Shown here piece by piece: positions 17,181 through 28,017 of a DNA stretch of 64,000 nucleotides (the stretch's first letter is position 1; every line of letters begins with the position of its first letter). The notes below the pieces were generated by a model. The model was not told the origin of the DNA. It saw nothing but the letters and a program-made list of their open reading frames with translations, and did not search any database. Origin of the DNA: Chitinophagaceae bacterium. GTDB lineage: Bacteria; Bacteroidota; Bacteroidia; Chitinophagales; Chitinophagaceae. The stretch is from positions 434,001-498,000 of the forward strand of contig JADJOC010000009.1 of the NCBI GenBank assembly GCA_016713965.1, in the 5' to 3' direction. The position numbers and the translations under genes were made by a program.

Positions 17181-18265
17181 TTATTTGCATATATGCAAAA
17201 TCTCTTCTGCAATTATTTCATCAGCATTTGTAATGCCTAGTTTACTTATATTATTTTTTAACTCCTGCTGTTTACTTTCATTTTTAGATAGTTCAATTAC
17301 AGCCGGTATCAACTTTACTAATGCTTCATTATTCTTAATTAGTATAGCTGCATTTTTATTGACCAAATTTTGTGCGTTTTCAGTCTGATGATCTTCTGCT
17401 GCGAATGGAAAAGGCACAAATACGGCAGGCTTTTGCACTACAGCTAATTCTGCAATTGCCATTGCGCCGCTCCTGCTTATTACTATATCGGCTGCAGCAT
17501 ACGCATATTCCATTTGCATAATAAAATCATTAACCCAGATATTTTTTTTTCTGCCACTATATCTTTTGCAGCTTTTGCATACGGCTTCCCGGTCTGCCAT
17601 ATCAGCTGTAAATCGTTTTCAGCAAACAAGTGTATATGCTTGCTTATTGCTTCATTTATACTCTGGGCACCAAGACTTCCGCCAACAGATAACACTGTTT
17701 TTTTATTTTCATCAAGCCCAAAGAAATTTATCGCTTCTTTTTGTGTAATAATATTTGTTGTTATGCTTTCTCTTACCGGGTTGCCGGTAATTTGTATTTT
17801 TTCTTTTTGAAAAAATTTTTCCATTCCGCTTGTTGCCACAAAAATTTTAGTAGCCTTTTTTCCCAAAAAAATATTGCTTTTTCCTGCAAAAGAATTGCTT
17901 TCATGAATGAATGTTGGAATATGCCTTCTTTGTGCAATTTTTAATACCGGGTAGCTGGAATAACCCCCCTACGCCTATTACGGCTGTTGGTTTGAAGGAA
18001 TTAAAAATCTTCTTTACCTGGAAAAAGCTTTTCAATATTTTTAATGGAAGCATTATATTTTTTATCAAAGAACTCCTGTTGAACCCTGCGATATCCAACC
18101 CTTTAATTGCATAGCCTGCTTGTGGTACTTTTTCCATTTCCATTTTCCCTTTGGCACCTACGAATAAAAATTCTGCAGCCGGCATTTTCTTTTTATAGCA
18201 TTAGCTATGGCTATAGCCGGAAAAATATGACCGCCGGTGCCACCACCAGCTATAACGAACCTCAT
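17181..18265 (-). CDS. murG: Lipid II synthase MurG (broken frame)
   Basis: Membrane-associated glycosyltransferase that adds GlcNAc to lipid I. The N-terminal loop VIAGGGTGGHIFPAIAIANA at the start and the C-terminal donor site (SRSGAMAIAELAVVQKPAVF, AAEDHQTENAQNL) are clear. The frame breaks at three homopolymers: T5 at 18190-18194, C6 at 17964-17969 and T9 at 17542-17550. Each is a single-base change. Corrected length is about 362 residues, as expected. It is 66 bases upstream of murC, the gap containing a CCCTAATCCCTTTCCAAAGG repeat fragment. The start is the ATG just before RFVIAGGG. Confidence 0.88.
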
Positions 18266-18392
18266 TTCCGCAGACGGGGAAAGAGTTGCATTATTGCTTT
18301 GTTCGATATTGATATGGTTATTGCTCAACTTTATATTCTATAAATCTTTAATTCTTACGATTTTTTGTTAAAAAAAAGTTCAATCATGGTAT

Positions 18393-18450
18393 GCGGTACA
18401 AGTGAGTGACACAACGATGTTGATATCCGCACTACTGCCGGTAACATGGT
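18393..18450. repeat. Dispersed repeat, CAACGATGATGCC family, copy 2
   Basis: GGTACAAGTGAGTGACACAA is followed by CGATGTTGATATCCGC and CTGCCGGTAACA. The first part is almost identical to the copy at 57545. It lies directly downstream of the ftsW stop, and the adjoining GTTACGCCTCCGGCGTAAC palindrome encodes the last residues of FtsW. Confidence 0.6.
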
Positions 18451-18455
18451 TAACG

Positions 18456-19718
18456 TTACGCCTCCGGCGTAACTACCGGCTGCTTACCTTCTAGCTGCTC
18501 TACATTTCTTGCTACACTTAAAATAATACCGATGGATAAGCAGGTGAATAAAAAACTACTGCCACCCATACTTACCAAAGGCAATGTAACACCTGTGTTA
18601 GGGAATACATTGACTGCCACACCCATATTGGCAATAGCTTGTATAGCCAGCGTAAAACTTAATGCCAATGCCAAAAATGCACCGAATGCATAAGGGCATC
18701 TCTGATACACTCTTATGCACCTGTATAAAAACACCAGGTAAATAAATATGATAAATGCACCGCCCAGTAAACCATACTCTTCAATAATAATTGCATAAAT
18801 AAAATCACTGTAACTATGGGGTAAAAAATTTCTTTGCTCACTGTTACCCGGCCCCTTACCTACCCATCCGCCTTTTGCCACTGCAATTTTTGCCTGGTTT
18901 ATCTGGTATAATTTTTCGTTACCGTCTTCTTTTTTGCTGTAAATAAATGTCTGTATCCGGCTTATCCAGGTTGGTATGCGGCCCATGGATAATATTGCGG
19001 GCAAGTCCTTGGTTTTTTGTTCCTGCTTATCGTAATATTTCACTGCAATTGAAAATAGCAATAGAACTGGTATTGCTGCGATACCAATTGTGAGCAGCAT
19101 ATGCTTTGTATTTACCCTGCCAATAAACATTAATACCATACTTGTACCGCCGATTAATACGGCGGTGGATAAATTAGCGGGTGCAATTAATATACAGATT
19201 ATTGCTACGGGTATGATGATGGGTAAAAACCCTTTTTTGAAATCTTTTATTACGTTTTGTTTTCTGCTTAGCTGACGGCTTAAATACATAAAGAGTGATA
19301 ACCTGGCCAAATCCGAGGTTTGAAATGTCATGTTTATCACTGGTAGTTTAATCCACCGGCTGCCTGCATTTAACTGAACACCAAAAAATAAAGTGTACAA
19401 TAAAAGCGGTATGGATAAAAAGAATAAAATTTTTGCAACACGTGCATAGATGGTGTAGTTAACCCTGTGTGCAAAATATATAATTACCACTCCTAAAATA
19501 ATAAATGCAAACTGCTTAAATAAATAGCTTTCAGTTGTTTTACTGTACTTGTAAGCTAAAGACCCTGTACTGCTATATACAACGAGTAAACTTATTAATG
19601 TAAGCATGATAACGATAGCCCATATTACTTTATCCCCTTTGGTTTTAGACACCAAATTATTACTTACCTCAGTGAAAGAGGGAGTAAAAAATTGTTTTAT
19701 TTTAACGTTATCGGCCAT
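18456..19718 (-). CDS. ftsW: SEDS glycosyltransferase FtsW
   Basis: Polytopic membrane protein of the SEDS family that polymerises septal glycan from lipid II with its partner FtsI. 420 residues, about ten membrane segments. Family motifs include YFAHRVNYTIYARVAK, GSRWIKLPVINMTFQTSDL, GGWVGKGPGNSEQRNFLPHS and DFIYAIIIEEYGLLGG. The N-terminal 40 residues are cytoplasmic and polar. It lies between murD and murG as in most dcw clusters. The frame is intact. RodA is excluded by location and by the pairing with ftsI in the same cluster. Confidence 0.94.
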   Translation of the reverse strand: MADNVKIKQFFTPSFTEVSNNLVSKTKGDKVIWAIVIMLTLISLLVVYSSTGSLAYKYSKTTESYLFKQFAFIILGVVIIYFAHRVNYTIYARVAKILFFLSIPLLLYTLFFGVQLNAGSRWIKLPVINMTFQTSDLARLSLFMYLSRQLSRKQNVIKDFKKGFLPIIIPVAIICILIAPANLSTAVLIGGTSMVLMFIGRVNTKHMLLTIGIAAIPVLLLFSIAVKYYDKQEQKTKDLPAILSMGRIPTWISRIQTFIYSKKEDGNEKLYQINQAKIAVAKGGWVGKGPGNSEQRNFLPHSYSDFIYAIIIEEYGLLGGAFIIFIYLVFLYRCIRVYQRCPYAFGAFLALALSFTLAIQAIANMGVAVNVFPNTGVTLPLVSMGGSSFLFTCLSIGIILSVARNVEQLEGKQPVVTPEA

Positions 19719-19744
19719 TTATTTAATTAAAATTTTATTACTTA

Positions 19745-19820
19745 GAGCTTGTTTAAAATAGAATTTTTATTGCCAATTTTGCGGCCGGTGTCCCCACCGG
19801 GCCACTTTTTAAACAGGCTC
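19745..19820. repeat. MITE-like element, GTTTAAA/GGCCGGTG family, copy 1
   Basis: The ends GAGCTTGTTTAAAA and TTTTTAAACAGGCTC are inverted repeats, and the centre holds GCGGCCGGTGTCCCCACCGG. Flanking decamers TTATTACTTA and TTATTATTTA match at nine of ten bases, which suggests target duplication. Copies lie at 29601-29715 and 62610-62703. It sits between murD and ftsW. Confidence 0.7.
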
Positions 19821-19827
19821 TTATTAT

Positions 19828-21169
19828 TTATAATTCTTTTACTGCCTGTTTAAACTGGTTGCCCCTGTCTTCATAATTTTTGAACAGATCAAAACTTGCA
19901 CATGCAGGGCTTAGCAAGATAACGTCTCCTTTATCTGCGAAATGAAAGGCTGCCTTTACGGCTTCTTTTGCACTTCCTGTATTAACTATTAAAGACATAT
20001 CACCAAATGCTTCATGGATTTTTATATTATCAATACCCATGCATATAATGGCTTTGACTTTTTCTTTAACTAATTCTTTAATAAGGCCATAGTCATTTCC
20101 TTTATCTACACCACCTAATATCAGGATAGTAGGTTTATTCATACTTTCCAAAGCAAACCAGGTACTGTTTACGTTAGTAGCTTTGCTATCGTTGATAAAT
20201 TCCACACCACGTATGGTTGATACAGGTTCCATGCGGTGCTCCAGGCTTTCGAAAGTTTGCAGCGCTTCCCTGATTTTCTCTTTTTTAATATCAACTGCCG
20301 AAGCGGCTAAACTAGCAGCCATACTATTGTACTGGTTATGTTTTCCTTTTAATGCAAAGTCATCAATACTCATTTGCATTTCTTCATTTTCCATTTCAGG
20401 TGTAATTGTTCATTGCTTAAATATGCTCCTTGCGGTAATTGTTTGCTCGCCATAGTAAAGGGTGCTAATGTTGATTTAATGGTATAGTTGTTAATATTGT
20501 CTGTTGTTATTGTATCATCGAGGTTGTAAATAAAAACATCATTGCTATGCTGGTTAGCGGTGATCAAAAATTTACTATCAATATATCTTTTCATTTTATA
20601 ATCATACCTGTCCAGGTGGTCTTCGGTGATATTTGTTAATACAGCTACATCTGGTCGGAATGTAATAATTCCATCCAGCTGGAAAGAGCTGATTTCAACC
20701 ACATACAAATCTTTAGGGGCCATTACTATCTGCCTGGCAAATGAATAGCCGATATTGCCTACTAATGCGCAATCAACTTGTGCCACCATGCATATATGAT
20801 ATATTAATGAACTGGTAGTAGTTTTTCCATTACTGCCTGTCACTGCTATTATTTTACTATTTCCCTTGTGCCTGTAGGCGAGTTCTATCTCGCTGATAAT
20901 TGCAATATTTTTTGTTCTTATTTTTTTTATCAAATCATTCTTTTCAGGTATTCCCGGGCTTTTCATCACCTCATCTGCTGCTAAAATTTTTCTTCTGTAT
21001 GTTGTAATTCTTCAAACTGGATATTATATTGGTGTAATTCAATTTTATATTTTTCAGCAATTTTTCCGCCATCGCTTACAAATACATCATACCCTTGCTG
21101 CTTTGCTAACAAAGCTGCGCCGATACCACTTTCGCCTGCTCCCAGTATGATTATTTTTCTCTTCATCAA
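19828..21169 (-). CDS. murD: UDP-MurNAc-L-alanine--D-glutamate ligase MurD (broken frame)
   Basis: Cytoplasmic ligase that adds D-glutamate to UDP-MurNAc-L-Ala. The N-terminal start MKRKIIILGAGESGIGAALL binds the UDP part. The ATP loop is AVTGSNGKTTTSSLIYH, the central lysine region NITEDHLDRYDYKM, and the C-terminal domain FINDSKATNVNSTWFAL with LSPACASFDLFKNYEDRG. Two single-base breaks occur: the T5 run at 20987-20991 and a base near 20393-20399. Corrected length is about 448 residues, typical for MurD. It follows mraY by 22 bases. Confidence 0.9.
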
Positions 21170-21191
21170 AAATTCTTTTCGTTTTATTATA

Positions 21192-22496
21192 TTACCGCAT
21201 TTTAAGTGTTACAATGGCCATTACCACGCTTAATATCGTAATTACCCAAAACCTTACTGCTATTTTACTTTCATGGTAACCGAGTTTTTGATAATGGTGA
21301 TGTAAAGGGCTCATTAAGAAAACCCTTCGGCCTACCCCATACCTGCGTTTAGTATATTTAAAATAGCTCACCTGTATCATTACACTTAAATTTTCTACCA
21401 AAAACACAAAACAAAATATTGGTATGAGTAATTCTTTTCTTACGATAATGGCTAATGCTGCGATGATGCCACCAAGGGCTAAACTTCCTGTATCTCCCAT
21501 AAATATCTGGGCCGGGTAAGCATTGTACCACAAAAAACCAATGCATGCGCCTACAAATGCTGCTATAAAAATTGACAACTCTCCCAAATTGGGTATGTAC
21601 ATAATATTTAAATACTCAGCGAATTTTATATTACCACTCACATATGCAAAGATGCCCAGGCATATGCCGATTATTGCACTTACACCGGTTGCCAAACCAT
21701 CCAGTCCATCTGTAATATTGGCACCATTTGATACGGCAGTAACAATAAATATTACCACCAGTATATACAAAATATAAGTATACTTTTCCCAGCTTTGAGG
21801 CATCAGCTTAGCATAGTTAAATTCGTGTGCTTTTAAAAATGGTATGGTAGTAATTGGGGTTTTGACATCCACAAAAAAATGCTTTTTACCATCCACTACC
21901 AGTGTATCTAATTTTACCCTTGTTTCTCCCCGCAATAAAATTGCATCGACATTTGCTGAAGGCTGTAATATTTCTCTTTTCACTGTAACATTTTCATTGA
22001 AGTAAAGTGTAGCCCCAATGATTATACCCAACATTACCTGTCCGAATATTTTAAATCTTCCTGCCAGTCCATCACTGTCACTTTTTTTATAATCGATGCC
22101 TTTTAATTTGGCAATCCTTTTAGCCCGTATTTTCAAATAATCATCGATAAAGCCAATTATCCCCAGCCAGATCGTACATAAAATCATTAACCGTACATAT
22201 ACTTTACCTAAATTGGCAAATAATAATGTAGGTATTAATATGCCCAATATAATGATGATCCCACCCATTGTAGGCGTACCTTTTTTTTGCTGCTCACCTG
22301 CCAATCCAAGATCCCTGACGCTTTCGCCTAACTGCTTTTTTTGCAAATATCTGATTAGTTTTTTACCATAAATAGTAGTAATAAGCAAGCTTAACAATAC
22401 TGCCAGCAACACCCTAAAGGTGATGAACTGGAACAGCCCGCTTCCCGGAAACCGGAAACCTTCTTTTACTAACCAATCAAATAAATGATACAGCAT
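21192..22496 (-). CDS. mraY: Phospho-MurNAc-pentapeptide transferase MraY
   Basis: Integral membrane enzyme that makes lipid I from UDP-MurNAc-pentapeptide and undecaprenyl phosphate. 434 residues from the ATG at 22496 (MLYHLFDWLVKEGFRFPG); a start at 22520 is possible but adds an unrelated octapeptide. Key motifs: KKGTPTMGG, the metal site FIDDYLKIR, NITDGLDGLATG, and MGDTGSLALGG with the HHHYQKLG loop. About 70 extra residues between membrane segments near 175-245 (ILQPSANVDAILLRGETRVK and onward) exceed the E. coli enzyme (360), an insertion usual for Bacteroidota. The frame is intact. Confidence 0.95.
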   Translation of the reverse strand: MLYHLFDWLVKEGFRFPGSGLFQFITFRVLLAVLLSLLITTIYGKKLIRYLQKKQLGESVRDLGLAGEQQKKGTPTMGGIIIILGILIPTLLFANLGKVYVRLMILCTIWLGIIGFIDDYLKIRAKRIAKLKGIDYKKSDSDGLAGRFKIFGQVMLGIIIGATLYFNENVTVKREILQPSANVDAILLRGETRVKLDTLVVDGKKHFFVDVKTPITTIPFLKAHEFNYAKLMPQSWEKYTYILYILVVIFIVTAVSNGANITDGLDGLATGVSAIIGICLGIFAYVSGNIKFAEYLNIMYIPNLGELSIFIAAFVGACIGFLWYNAYPAQIFMGDTGSLALGGIIAALAIIVRKELLIPIFCFVFLVENLSVMIQVSYFKYTKRRYGVGRRVFLMSPLHHHYQKLGYHESKIAVRFWVITILSVVMAIVTLKMR

Positions 22497-22585
22497 AATT
22501 CGACTACTGACCACAGTCAACCGACTAAGGTCTTTTTTAATTTATAAATATCAACAAACGGTTGTCAGTCGTCGGTTGACGGTTG

Positions 22586-24049
22586 TCATTTTTCTAATAA
22601 CTCAAACATGTCCAACAAAATTTTTTTATCATCAAAAAGATGTTTTACCCCTTTGATCTCCTGGTATTTTTCATGCCCTTTGCCTGCTACTAAAACGATA
22701 TCTTCTTTATTTGCAAGGCTTACGGCCATTTTGATAGCTTCTTTTCTATCGGCATTTGACATACATTTTCGTTTAGTGACTACCGTTACCCCCTGTTCCA
22801 TATCGGCCAGAATAGCTAATGGATCTTCGCTGCGGGGATTATCAGGAGTAAAAATCACCTTGTCACTATATTCACAAGCTACTGTAGCCATCACCGGTCG
22901 CTTGGTTTTGTCCCTATCCCCACCACAACCGGTTACCGTAATAATTTGACCGTTCCCCTGCCGTAATTTTTTAATTGTTGCTAATACATTCAACAATGCA
23001 TCCGGCGTATGTGCATAATCAACAATGCCGACTATTTTTTCTTTTTTACTTACCACGTAATCAAACCTTCCTTCCGCTCCATCCAGGCTGCTAAGCAATT
23101 GCAATACAGGTTCTTTACTCATACCTAAACATATGGCGGCCCCATAGACTGCTAACAAATTATATGCATTAAATTCTCCTATCAACCTAAAAAAAACTTC
23201 TTGCTCGTTAACTGTCATGTGCAACCCGGCAAGACTGTTATCCAATATTTTACCTTTAAAATCCGCTATAGTTTTAAGGCTGTAAAAATATTTTTTAGCC
23301 TTGGTATTTTGCAGCATTATTCCACCCCGTTTATCATCGGCATTACTTATAGCAAAAGCTGATGCCGGTAATGTATCGAACCAACTTTTTTTAACCCGTA
23401 TATATTCATCAAAGGTTTTATGATAATCCAAATGATCATGAGTAATATTGGTAAAGATGGCACCGGCAAATTGTATTCCCATAATTCTATGCTGGTGTAT
23501 GGCATGGCTGCTGCACTCCATAAAAACATATTCGCAATGCGCTTTTACCATTTTGCTCAGCAATTCCTGCAGACTGATTGCATCTGGGGTGGTGTGGGTT
23601 GCTTCCTGGATCGTATCACCTATTTTATTATGCACCGTACTAATAAGGCCACATGTATGCCCCATTGCTGAAAATAATTTCCAAAGCAAAGTCGCCACCG
23701 TTGTTTTGCCGTTAGTGCCGGTTACACCTACAATTTTTATTTGCGCAGATGGCTGTGCATAAAAATTATTACTCATATGCGCCAGCGCTACCGAAGCATC
23801 TTGTACTTGTATATAAGTAATGTTTTCATCAATCACATATGGCAATACTTCACAAACAATTGCAATGGCCCCTTTTTCAATAGCCGGTAATATAAATTCA
23901 TGACCATCAATATTATTACCCTTTACTGCAATAAAGCAATTGCCGGGTCCCACTTTCCGGGAATCAATCTGTATATTATTTATCTCAGTACTGGTATTAC
24001 CCTTTACTGAACGAATACTTATTTTATATAGAATATCCTGCAATAACAA
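22586..24049 (-). CDS. murE: UDP-MurNAc-tripeptide synthetase MurE
   Basis: Cytoplasmic ligase that adds the third amino acid of the stem peptide. 487 residues. Motifs: DSRKVGPGNCFIAVKG in the N-terminal domain, ATP loop GVTGTNGKTTVATLLW near 108-123, NITHDHLDYHKTF in the centre and TVTGCGGDRDKTKRP later. The motif DNPRSEDP marks enzymes that use meso-diaminopimelate rather than lysine (known for the family), so the wall is probably the A1-gamma type. It is 7 bases upstream of the ftsI stop and its frame is intact. The 89-base gap to mraY holds short CAACCGAC/GTCGGTTG repeats. Confidence 0.95.
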   Translation of the reverse strand: MLLQDILYKISIRSVKGNTSTEINNIQIDSRKVGPGNCFIAVKGNNIDGHEFILPAIEKGAIAIVCEVLPYVIDENITYIQVQDASVALAHMSNNFYAQPSAQIKIVGVTGTNGKTTVATLLWKLFSAMGHTCGLISTVHNKIGDTIQEATHTTPDAISLQELLSKMVKAHCEYVFMECSSHAIHQHRIMGIQFAGAIFTNITHDHLDYHKTFDEYIRVKKSWFDTLPASAFAISNADDKRGGIMLQNTKAKKYFYSLKTIADFKGKILDNSLAGLHMTVNEQEVFFRLIGEFNAYNLLAVYGAAICLGMSKEPVLQLLSSLDGAEGRFDYVVSKKEKIVGIVDYAHTPDALLNVLATIKKLRQGNGQIITVTGCGGDRDKTKRPVMATVACEYSDKVIFTPDNPRSEDPLAILADMEQGVTVVTKRKCMSNADRKEAIKMAVSLANKEDIVLVAGKGHEKYQEIKGVKHLFDDKKILLDMFELLEK

Positions 24050-24056
24050 TATGATA

Positions 24057-26175
24057 TCAGTTTAATATTAATGTAATTAATTGTCCTTTATTAAAATTGC
24101 TGCCAGGTAATAAAGACTGGCTGATTACTTTTCCTCTTCCTATTACAGCAACTTGTAAGTTCATATTTTCCAGTAAATACAATGCATCTTTTAGTCCCAT
24201 ACCTTTCACATCTGGTAATAATGTTGTTGAGTTTAAATTATCTGCTGTGGTAAAAGAAGCATTATTATTTTTTAAATTAATAGTGCGCCAATAACTATTA
24301 TCCCCCCCATCAGTAAAAGGCATTTTCATTTGATTGCAGATAACCTGTAACTCATTTTTTGATCCATAATAATTATACATTGCGGTATCAGTATATGCTG
24401 ATGCAGTAAATTTTACAGTACTTAAATAACGGCCATAAATCTTATCGCTTATTTCTTTAAATACGGGTGCAGATGCAGTACCGCCGTAGATTAACCTGGA
24501 TTTATTACTATTTTGAATGACTACTTCGATTTTCTTAACAGTCTTCTCAGAAGGAAAATATCCTATAAAAGAAGACTGGTAAATTTTATTGCCCTTATTA
24601 TATCCTTTATTATTTAGCGCTGTTACTGCGGTACCGGTTTTTCCGGCAATGCCGTATGTGCTATCCATCAGTTTATGTGCAGTGCCGTGCACATCTTCTA
24701 CTACAGCTTTCAAACATTCCTGCAACTGTACCAATGTTTCATCACTGCAAATTTTATCTACTATAACCTGCGGTTTAATTGTTTTGAGCGCCACACCATA
24801 CTGCCTCACTTCATTTACTAAATAAGGGCGCATCATTTTACCATTATTAGCAACAGCATTGTACAGCATAAGCATGTGCAAAGGCGTTACCAATTCTTCA
24901 TAACCATGTGCCATATAAGGAATAGTGGTTGCGCTCCAGGATTTACTGTTTGCTTTTTTAATAACCGGAAAACCAGACGATGCTGTAATATCTATACCAG
25001 TTAAAGTATCTAATTTCAACCTGTGCAAATGATCAATAAATTTTGATGGCTGCTCGTGATAATACTGATCTGCTAATTTTGCAAATGCAACATTACTGCT
25101 TCTTGCAAACGCATCTTTTACGGTTATTGTACCTGTGCCTAAATGAGAATCTTTAATACGCAGCCCGTAAAAACTCTTAGCCCCCCCTTCACAATCAACC
25201 ATCGAATTAATATCTACATACTTGTCTTCCAGTAATGATAATAATGTTGCCAATTTAAACACTGACCCAGGTTCTGTTCTTTTACCAATACCATAATTCA
25301 AATCTTCAATATAACTACCATCTGGTTGTTTGCCTAAGTTTGCTATGGCTTTAATTTTGCCTGTAGCAGTTTCCATAACTATAGCGGTACCATGCAAAGA
25401 ATTATTCCCTACCATCATTTTCATCAAAGCATTTTCGGTAATATCCTGCATGTAAGTATCTAATGTTGTAATAATATCTTTGCCATTTTCCGGTTCGATT
25501 TCTGCATTTTCCACCGGCAAATAGGCACCTGCTGCATAACGCATCAAACGCTGTCCTGCAGTACCTCTTAGCAAACTATCATAGCTTTGCTCCAACCCTA
25601 CGTTTTTACTGACATCATCCCTGGACAGCCCGATAGTCCTGTTAGCTAATAATATGTAAGGATTAATACGTTTATCTCTTGGATCAACAATAAAACCGCT
25701 TTTATTTCTTCCTTGCCTTACAAGAGGGAAGTTTCGCAACTGTGCATATTCTACAAAAGAAATTTTCTCTTTTAAAGTATAATACCTGTTCTTATTTTTA
25801 TAAGCAAGTTGTAATTCTTTTTATAGGTTGCGGTGGATTTATCATTAAACAAATTTGATAAGCACATGCTTAAGGAGTCTATGTTTTCTTTAAATCTTTT
25901 ACCACTTTTTCCCTTAACCCATCTGCCCCAAAGTCAATATATATATCAAAAATTGGAACCGAAGTGCTTAACATATTACCATCCTCACTATAAATAGTGC
26001 CTCTTTCGGCTTGTAAGGGCATATATTTTAAATGAAGGCTGTCGCTGATACCTCTCCAGAAATTACCTTCAACATTCTGAATAAAAAAAGCTTTGCATAC
26101 TATTATAAAACCTAGTAATATCATTACCAGGAAACATAAATATACCCGCCATAGGATGTCTTTTTTTATATCCAT
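24057..26175 (-). CDS. ftsI: Penicillin-binding protein FtsI/PBP3 with PASTA domain (broken frame)
   Basis: Septal peptidoglycan transpeptidase partner of FtsW. A single N-terminal membrane anchor (VYLCFLVMILLGFIIVCKAF) is followed by the dimerisation domain (QAERGTIYSEDGNMLSTSVP). The transpeptidase domain has SxxK in EPGSVFKLAT (near 25265), SxN in ARSSNVAFAKL and KTG in GIAGKTGTAV. One PASTA domain ends the protein (LLPDVKGMGLKDALYLLENM). Two homopolymer breaks, at 25889-25891 and 25818-25822, split it; corrected it is about 706 residues. The PASTA domain is common in Bacteroidota FtsI but absent from the E. coli protein. Confidence 0.92.
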
Positions 26176-26188
26176 TTATATTATTAAA

Positions 26189-26536
26189 TCATTTCTTATT
26201 GTTATCAGGCCCTCCTAATTTTACAGGAGCTTCTGTTATTTCTTTTAAGCCTAAAGGCTCTACTGCTTTCACTAATTCACTGGCTTTGCTTCTAAATATT
26301 ACTTCACTTTTAATTGTTTTATATTCATATTCTAATTCCTTAATGCGTTTTTCTGTGACAGATATCCTTCTTATTAATTTATCAGCATAATGGCCGTTAT
26401 AGATATACAATATGGCCAACATTGATAAAAACAGGAAGAAAGGAATATTTTTTACTACCCACTTATAGTTGAGCAAACGCCTCCACTCAAATTTTTGAAT
26501 GATTTGTTGTTCACTAATATCTTTTGGTTTACTCAT
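26189..26536 (-). CDS. FtsL-like divisome protein
   Basis: 115 residues. A basic cytoplasmic N-terminus (EWRRLLNYKWVVKN), one membrane segment (IPFFLFLSMLAILYIYNGH) and a periplasmic coiled coil (VTEKRIKELEYEYKTIKSEV) match the layout of FtsL. Position between rsmH and ftsI is where ftsL lies in most dcw clusters. In other bacteria FtsL joins FtsB and FtsQ to activate FtsWI. Sequence identity in this family is low, so the call rests on topology and position. Confidence 0.85.
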   Translation of the reverse strand: MSKPKDISEQQIIQKFEWRRLLNYKWVVKNIPFFLFLSMLAILYIYNGHYADKLIRRISVTEKRIKELEYEYKTIKSEVIFRSKASELVKAVEPLGLKEITEAPVKLGGPDNNKK

Positions 26537-26557
26537 TATATATTTTGATTTCTATCA

Positions 26558-27511
26558 TTAAACTGCCATTGCTTTTTGTGCTATCCTCAGCTTTGCGCTT
26601 CTGGATCTTGAATTCAGCTTTTGTTCTTCAGCAGTAGGCAGTACAGGCTTTTTAGTGATAATAATAAATGGTGCTTCAGGTTTTATTCCATATACATCAT
26701 CTCCTTTTTCCTCACCGAAAGAGCCTGTTTTGAAAAAATTTTTTACAATCCTGTCCTCTAATGAATGAAAGGCAATAATAGCAATGTATGCACCTGGCTT
26801 TAATACATTTAAAGATTGTGTTAACAAGTCTTTTAAAGCGCCCAACTCATCATTAACTTCAATCCGCAGCGCCTGGAAAACCTGCGCAAAATACTTCTGC
26901 GGATTACCCTTTACCACTCCATGCACAGCTTGCTTAAATTCATTAATAGTTGTAATAGTTGTAACTGCTCTTTGCTGAACAATAGTTTTAGCTAAGGTTT
27001 TAGAATTAGTCACCTCTCCATACTGCTCAAACATTTTATGCAACTGTTGTTCTGTAAAATTTTTAATTATATCTGCCGCCGTCAATATTTGCCTTTGATC
27101 CATACGCATGTCCATAGCTGCATCAAATCGGGTAGAAAATCCACGGGCTGCTTCGTTAAACTGGTAACTGGATACTCCTAAATCCACCAGTATGCCATCT
27201 ACCTGTTGTAGCTGATGTAATTTTAAAAATCTTTGCAGGTGTTTAAAATTCTGTGGTATAAAAAGCAACCTTTTATCAGTCGGCAAATTTTTTTGTGCTG
27301 TAATATCCTGGTCAAAGGCTACCAATTTTCCGTTTTCACCAAGTTTTTCAAGAATAGCTTTACTATGCCCTCCGCCTCCAAATGTGCAATCAACATATAC
27401 ACCATCTGACTTAATATGTAACCCTTCTGTTGCTTCTTTTAATAAAACCGGTATATGGTAATCACTGGATTGGGAATCGGAAATTGGTATACTATTATTT
27501 TGTTTATTCAT
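26558..27511 (-). CDS. rsmH: 16S rRNA (cytosine1402-N4)-methyltransferase RsmH
   Basis: SAM-dependent methyltransferase (MraW) modifying C1402 of 16S rRNA in the decoding centre. 317 residues. Motifs: HIPVLLKEATEGL at the start, VDCTFGGGGHSKAIL for SAM binding, DGILVDLGVSSYQFNEAARGF, MDMRMDQRQ, FQALRIEVNDELGALK and IIAFHSLEDRIVKNFF. It ends in the basic tail SRSRSAKLRIAQK. It lies 26 bases after mraZ, in the usual position, and its frame is intact. Confidence 0.96.
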   Translation of the reverse strand: MNKQNNSIPISDSQSSDYHIPVLLKEATEGLHIKSDGVYVDCTFGGGGHSKAILEKLGENGKLVAFDQDITAQKNLPTDKRLLFIPQNFKHLQRFLKLHQLQQVDGILVDLGVSSYQFNEAARGFSTRFDAAMDMRMDQRQILTAADIIKNFTEQQLHKMFEQYGEVTNSKTLAKTIVQQRAVTTITTINEFKQAVHGVVKGNPQKYFAQVFQALRIEVNDELGALKDLLTQSLNVLKPGAYIAIIAFHSLEDRIVKNFFKTGSFGEEKGDDVYGIKPEAPFIIITKKPVLPTAEEQKLNSRSRSAKLRIAQKAMAV

Positions 27512-27537
27512 ACCTCATTAGTAATTACAAATCCCGG

Positions 27538-27993
27538 TTACTTATTTTCATTATTCATTACTTCATTTGCCAAATCGCTAAAAGATTCGGGTGTAAAGGT
27601 TTCAAAGAACTTTTGATATTTATTTTTATCCCATATTTCTATTTTATTAACTGCCGAAACCAATACAATATCTTTATCCAAACCGGCATGTTCCATCAAA
27701 TTTTTAGGTAACAATAACCTGCCAGCACTGTCGGATTCCATATAAGTGGCCCCATTTAAAAAATAGCGGCGGAACTCTCTTACTTTGGGATCAAAGTCAT
27801 TTAATTTGCTGATTTCAGAAAAAATGGGTTCCCAACTTTGTATAGGGTATAAGGTGAGGCATTTTTCAAAGCCCCTGTTGATAACAAAGTGCGTAGGATT
27901 ATTTGCCGGCAGCTGTTTTTTAAAACCAGCCGGCAAAAGAAAACGTCCCTTTGCATCCAGAGTAGCTTCATATTCACCTAAAAAACCTATCAT
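27538..27993 (-). CDS. mraZ: Transcriptional regulator MraZ
   Basis: AbrB-like DNA-binding protein that controls the dcw operon. 151 residues with two swapped-hairpin repeats: GEYEATLDAKGRFLLPAGFK at the N-terminus and MESDSAGRLLLPKNLMEHAG in the second half. The DxxGR signature appears in both. It is the first gene of the cluster, and repeated GTG boxes spaced by 10 bases lie just upstream (28018-28055), as expected for its own operator. Confidence 0.95.
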   Translation of the reverse strand: MIGFLGEYEATLDAKGRFLLPAGFKKQLPANNPTHFVINRGFEKCLTLYPIQSWEPIFSEISKLNDFDPKVREFRRYFLNGATYMESDSAGRLLLPKNLMEHAGLDKDIVLVSAVNKIEIWDKNKYQKFFETFTPESFSDLANEVMNNENK

Positions 27994-28017
27994 TGTTTGT
28001 TATTAGTTTTGATTAAG

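Noticed and set aside
15693..26175. Degenerate dcw cluster, as in a reduced symbiont genome
   Set aside because: Lesions are single bases in homopolymers with no other decay; motifs, lengths and codons are normal on both sides, and intact genes lie in between. Sequencing error fits better.
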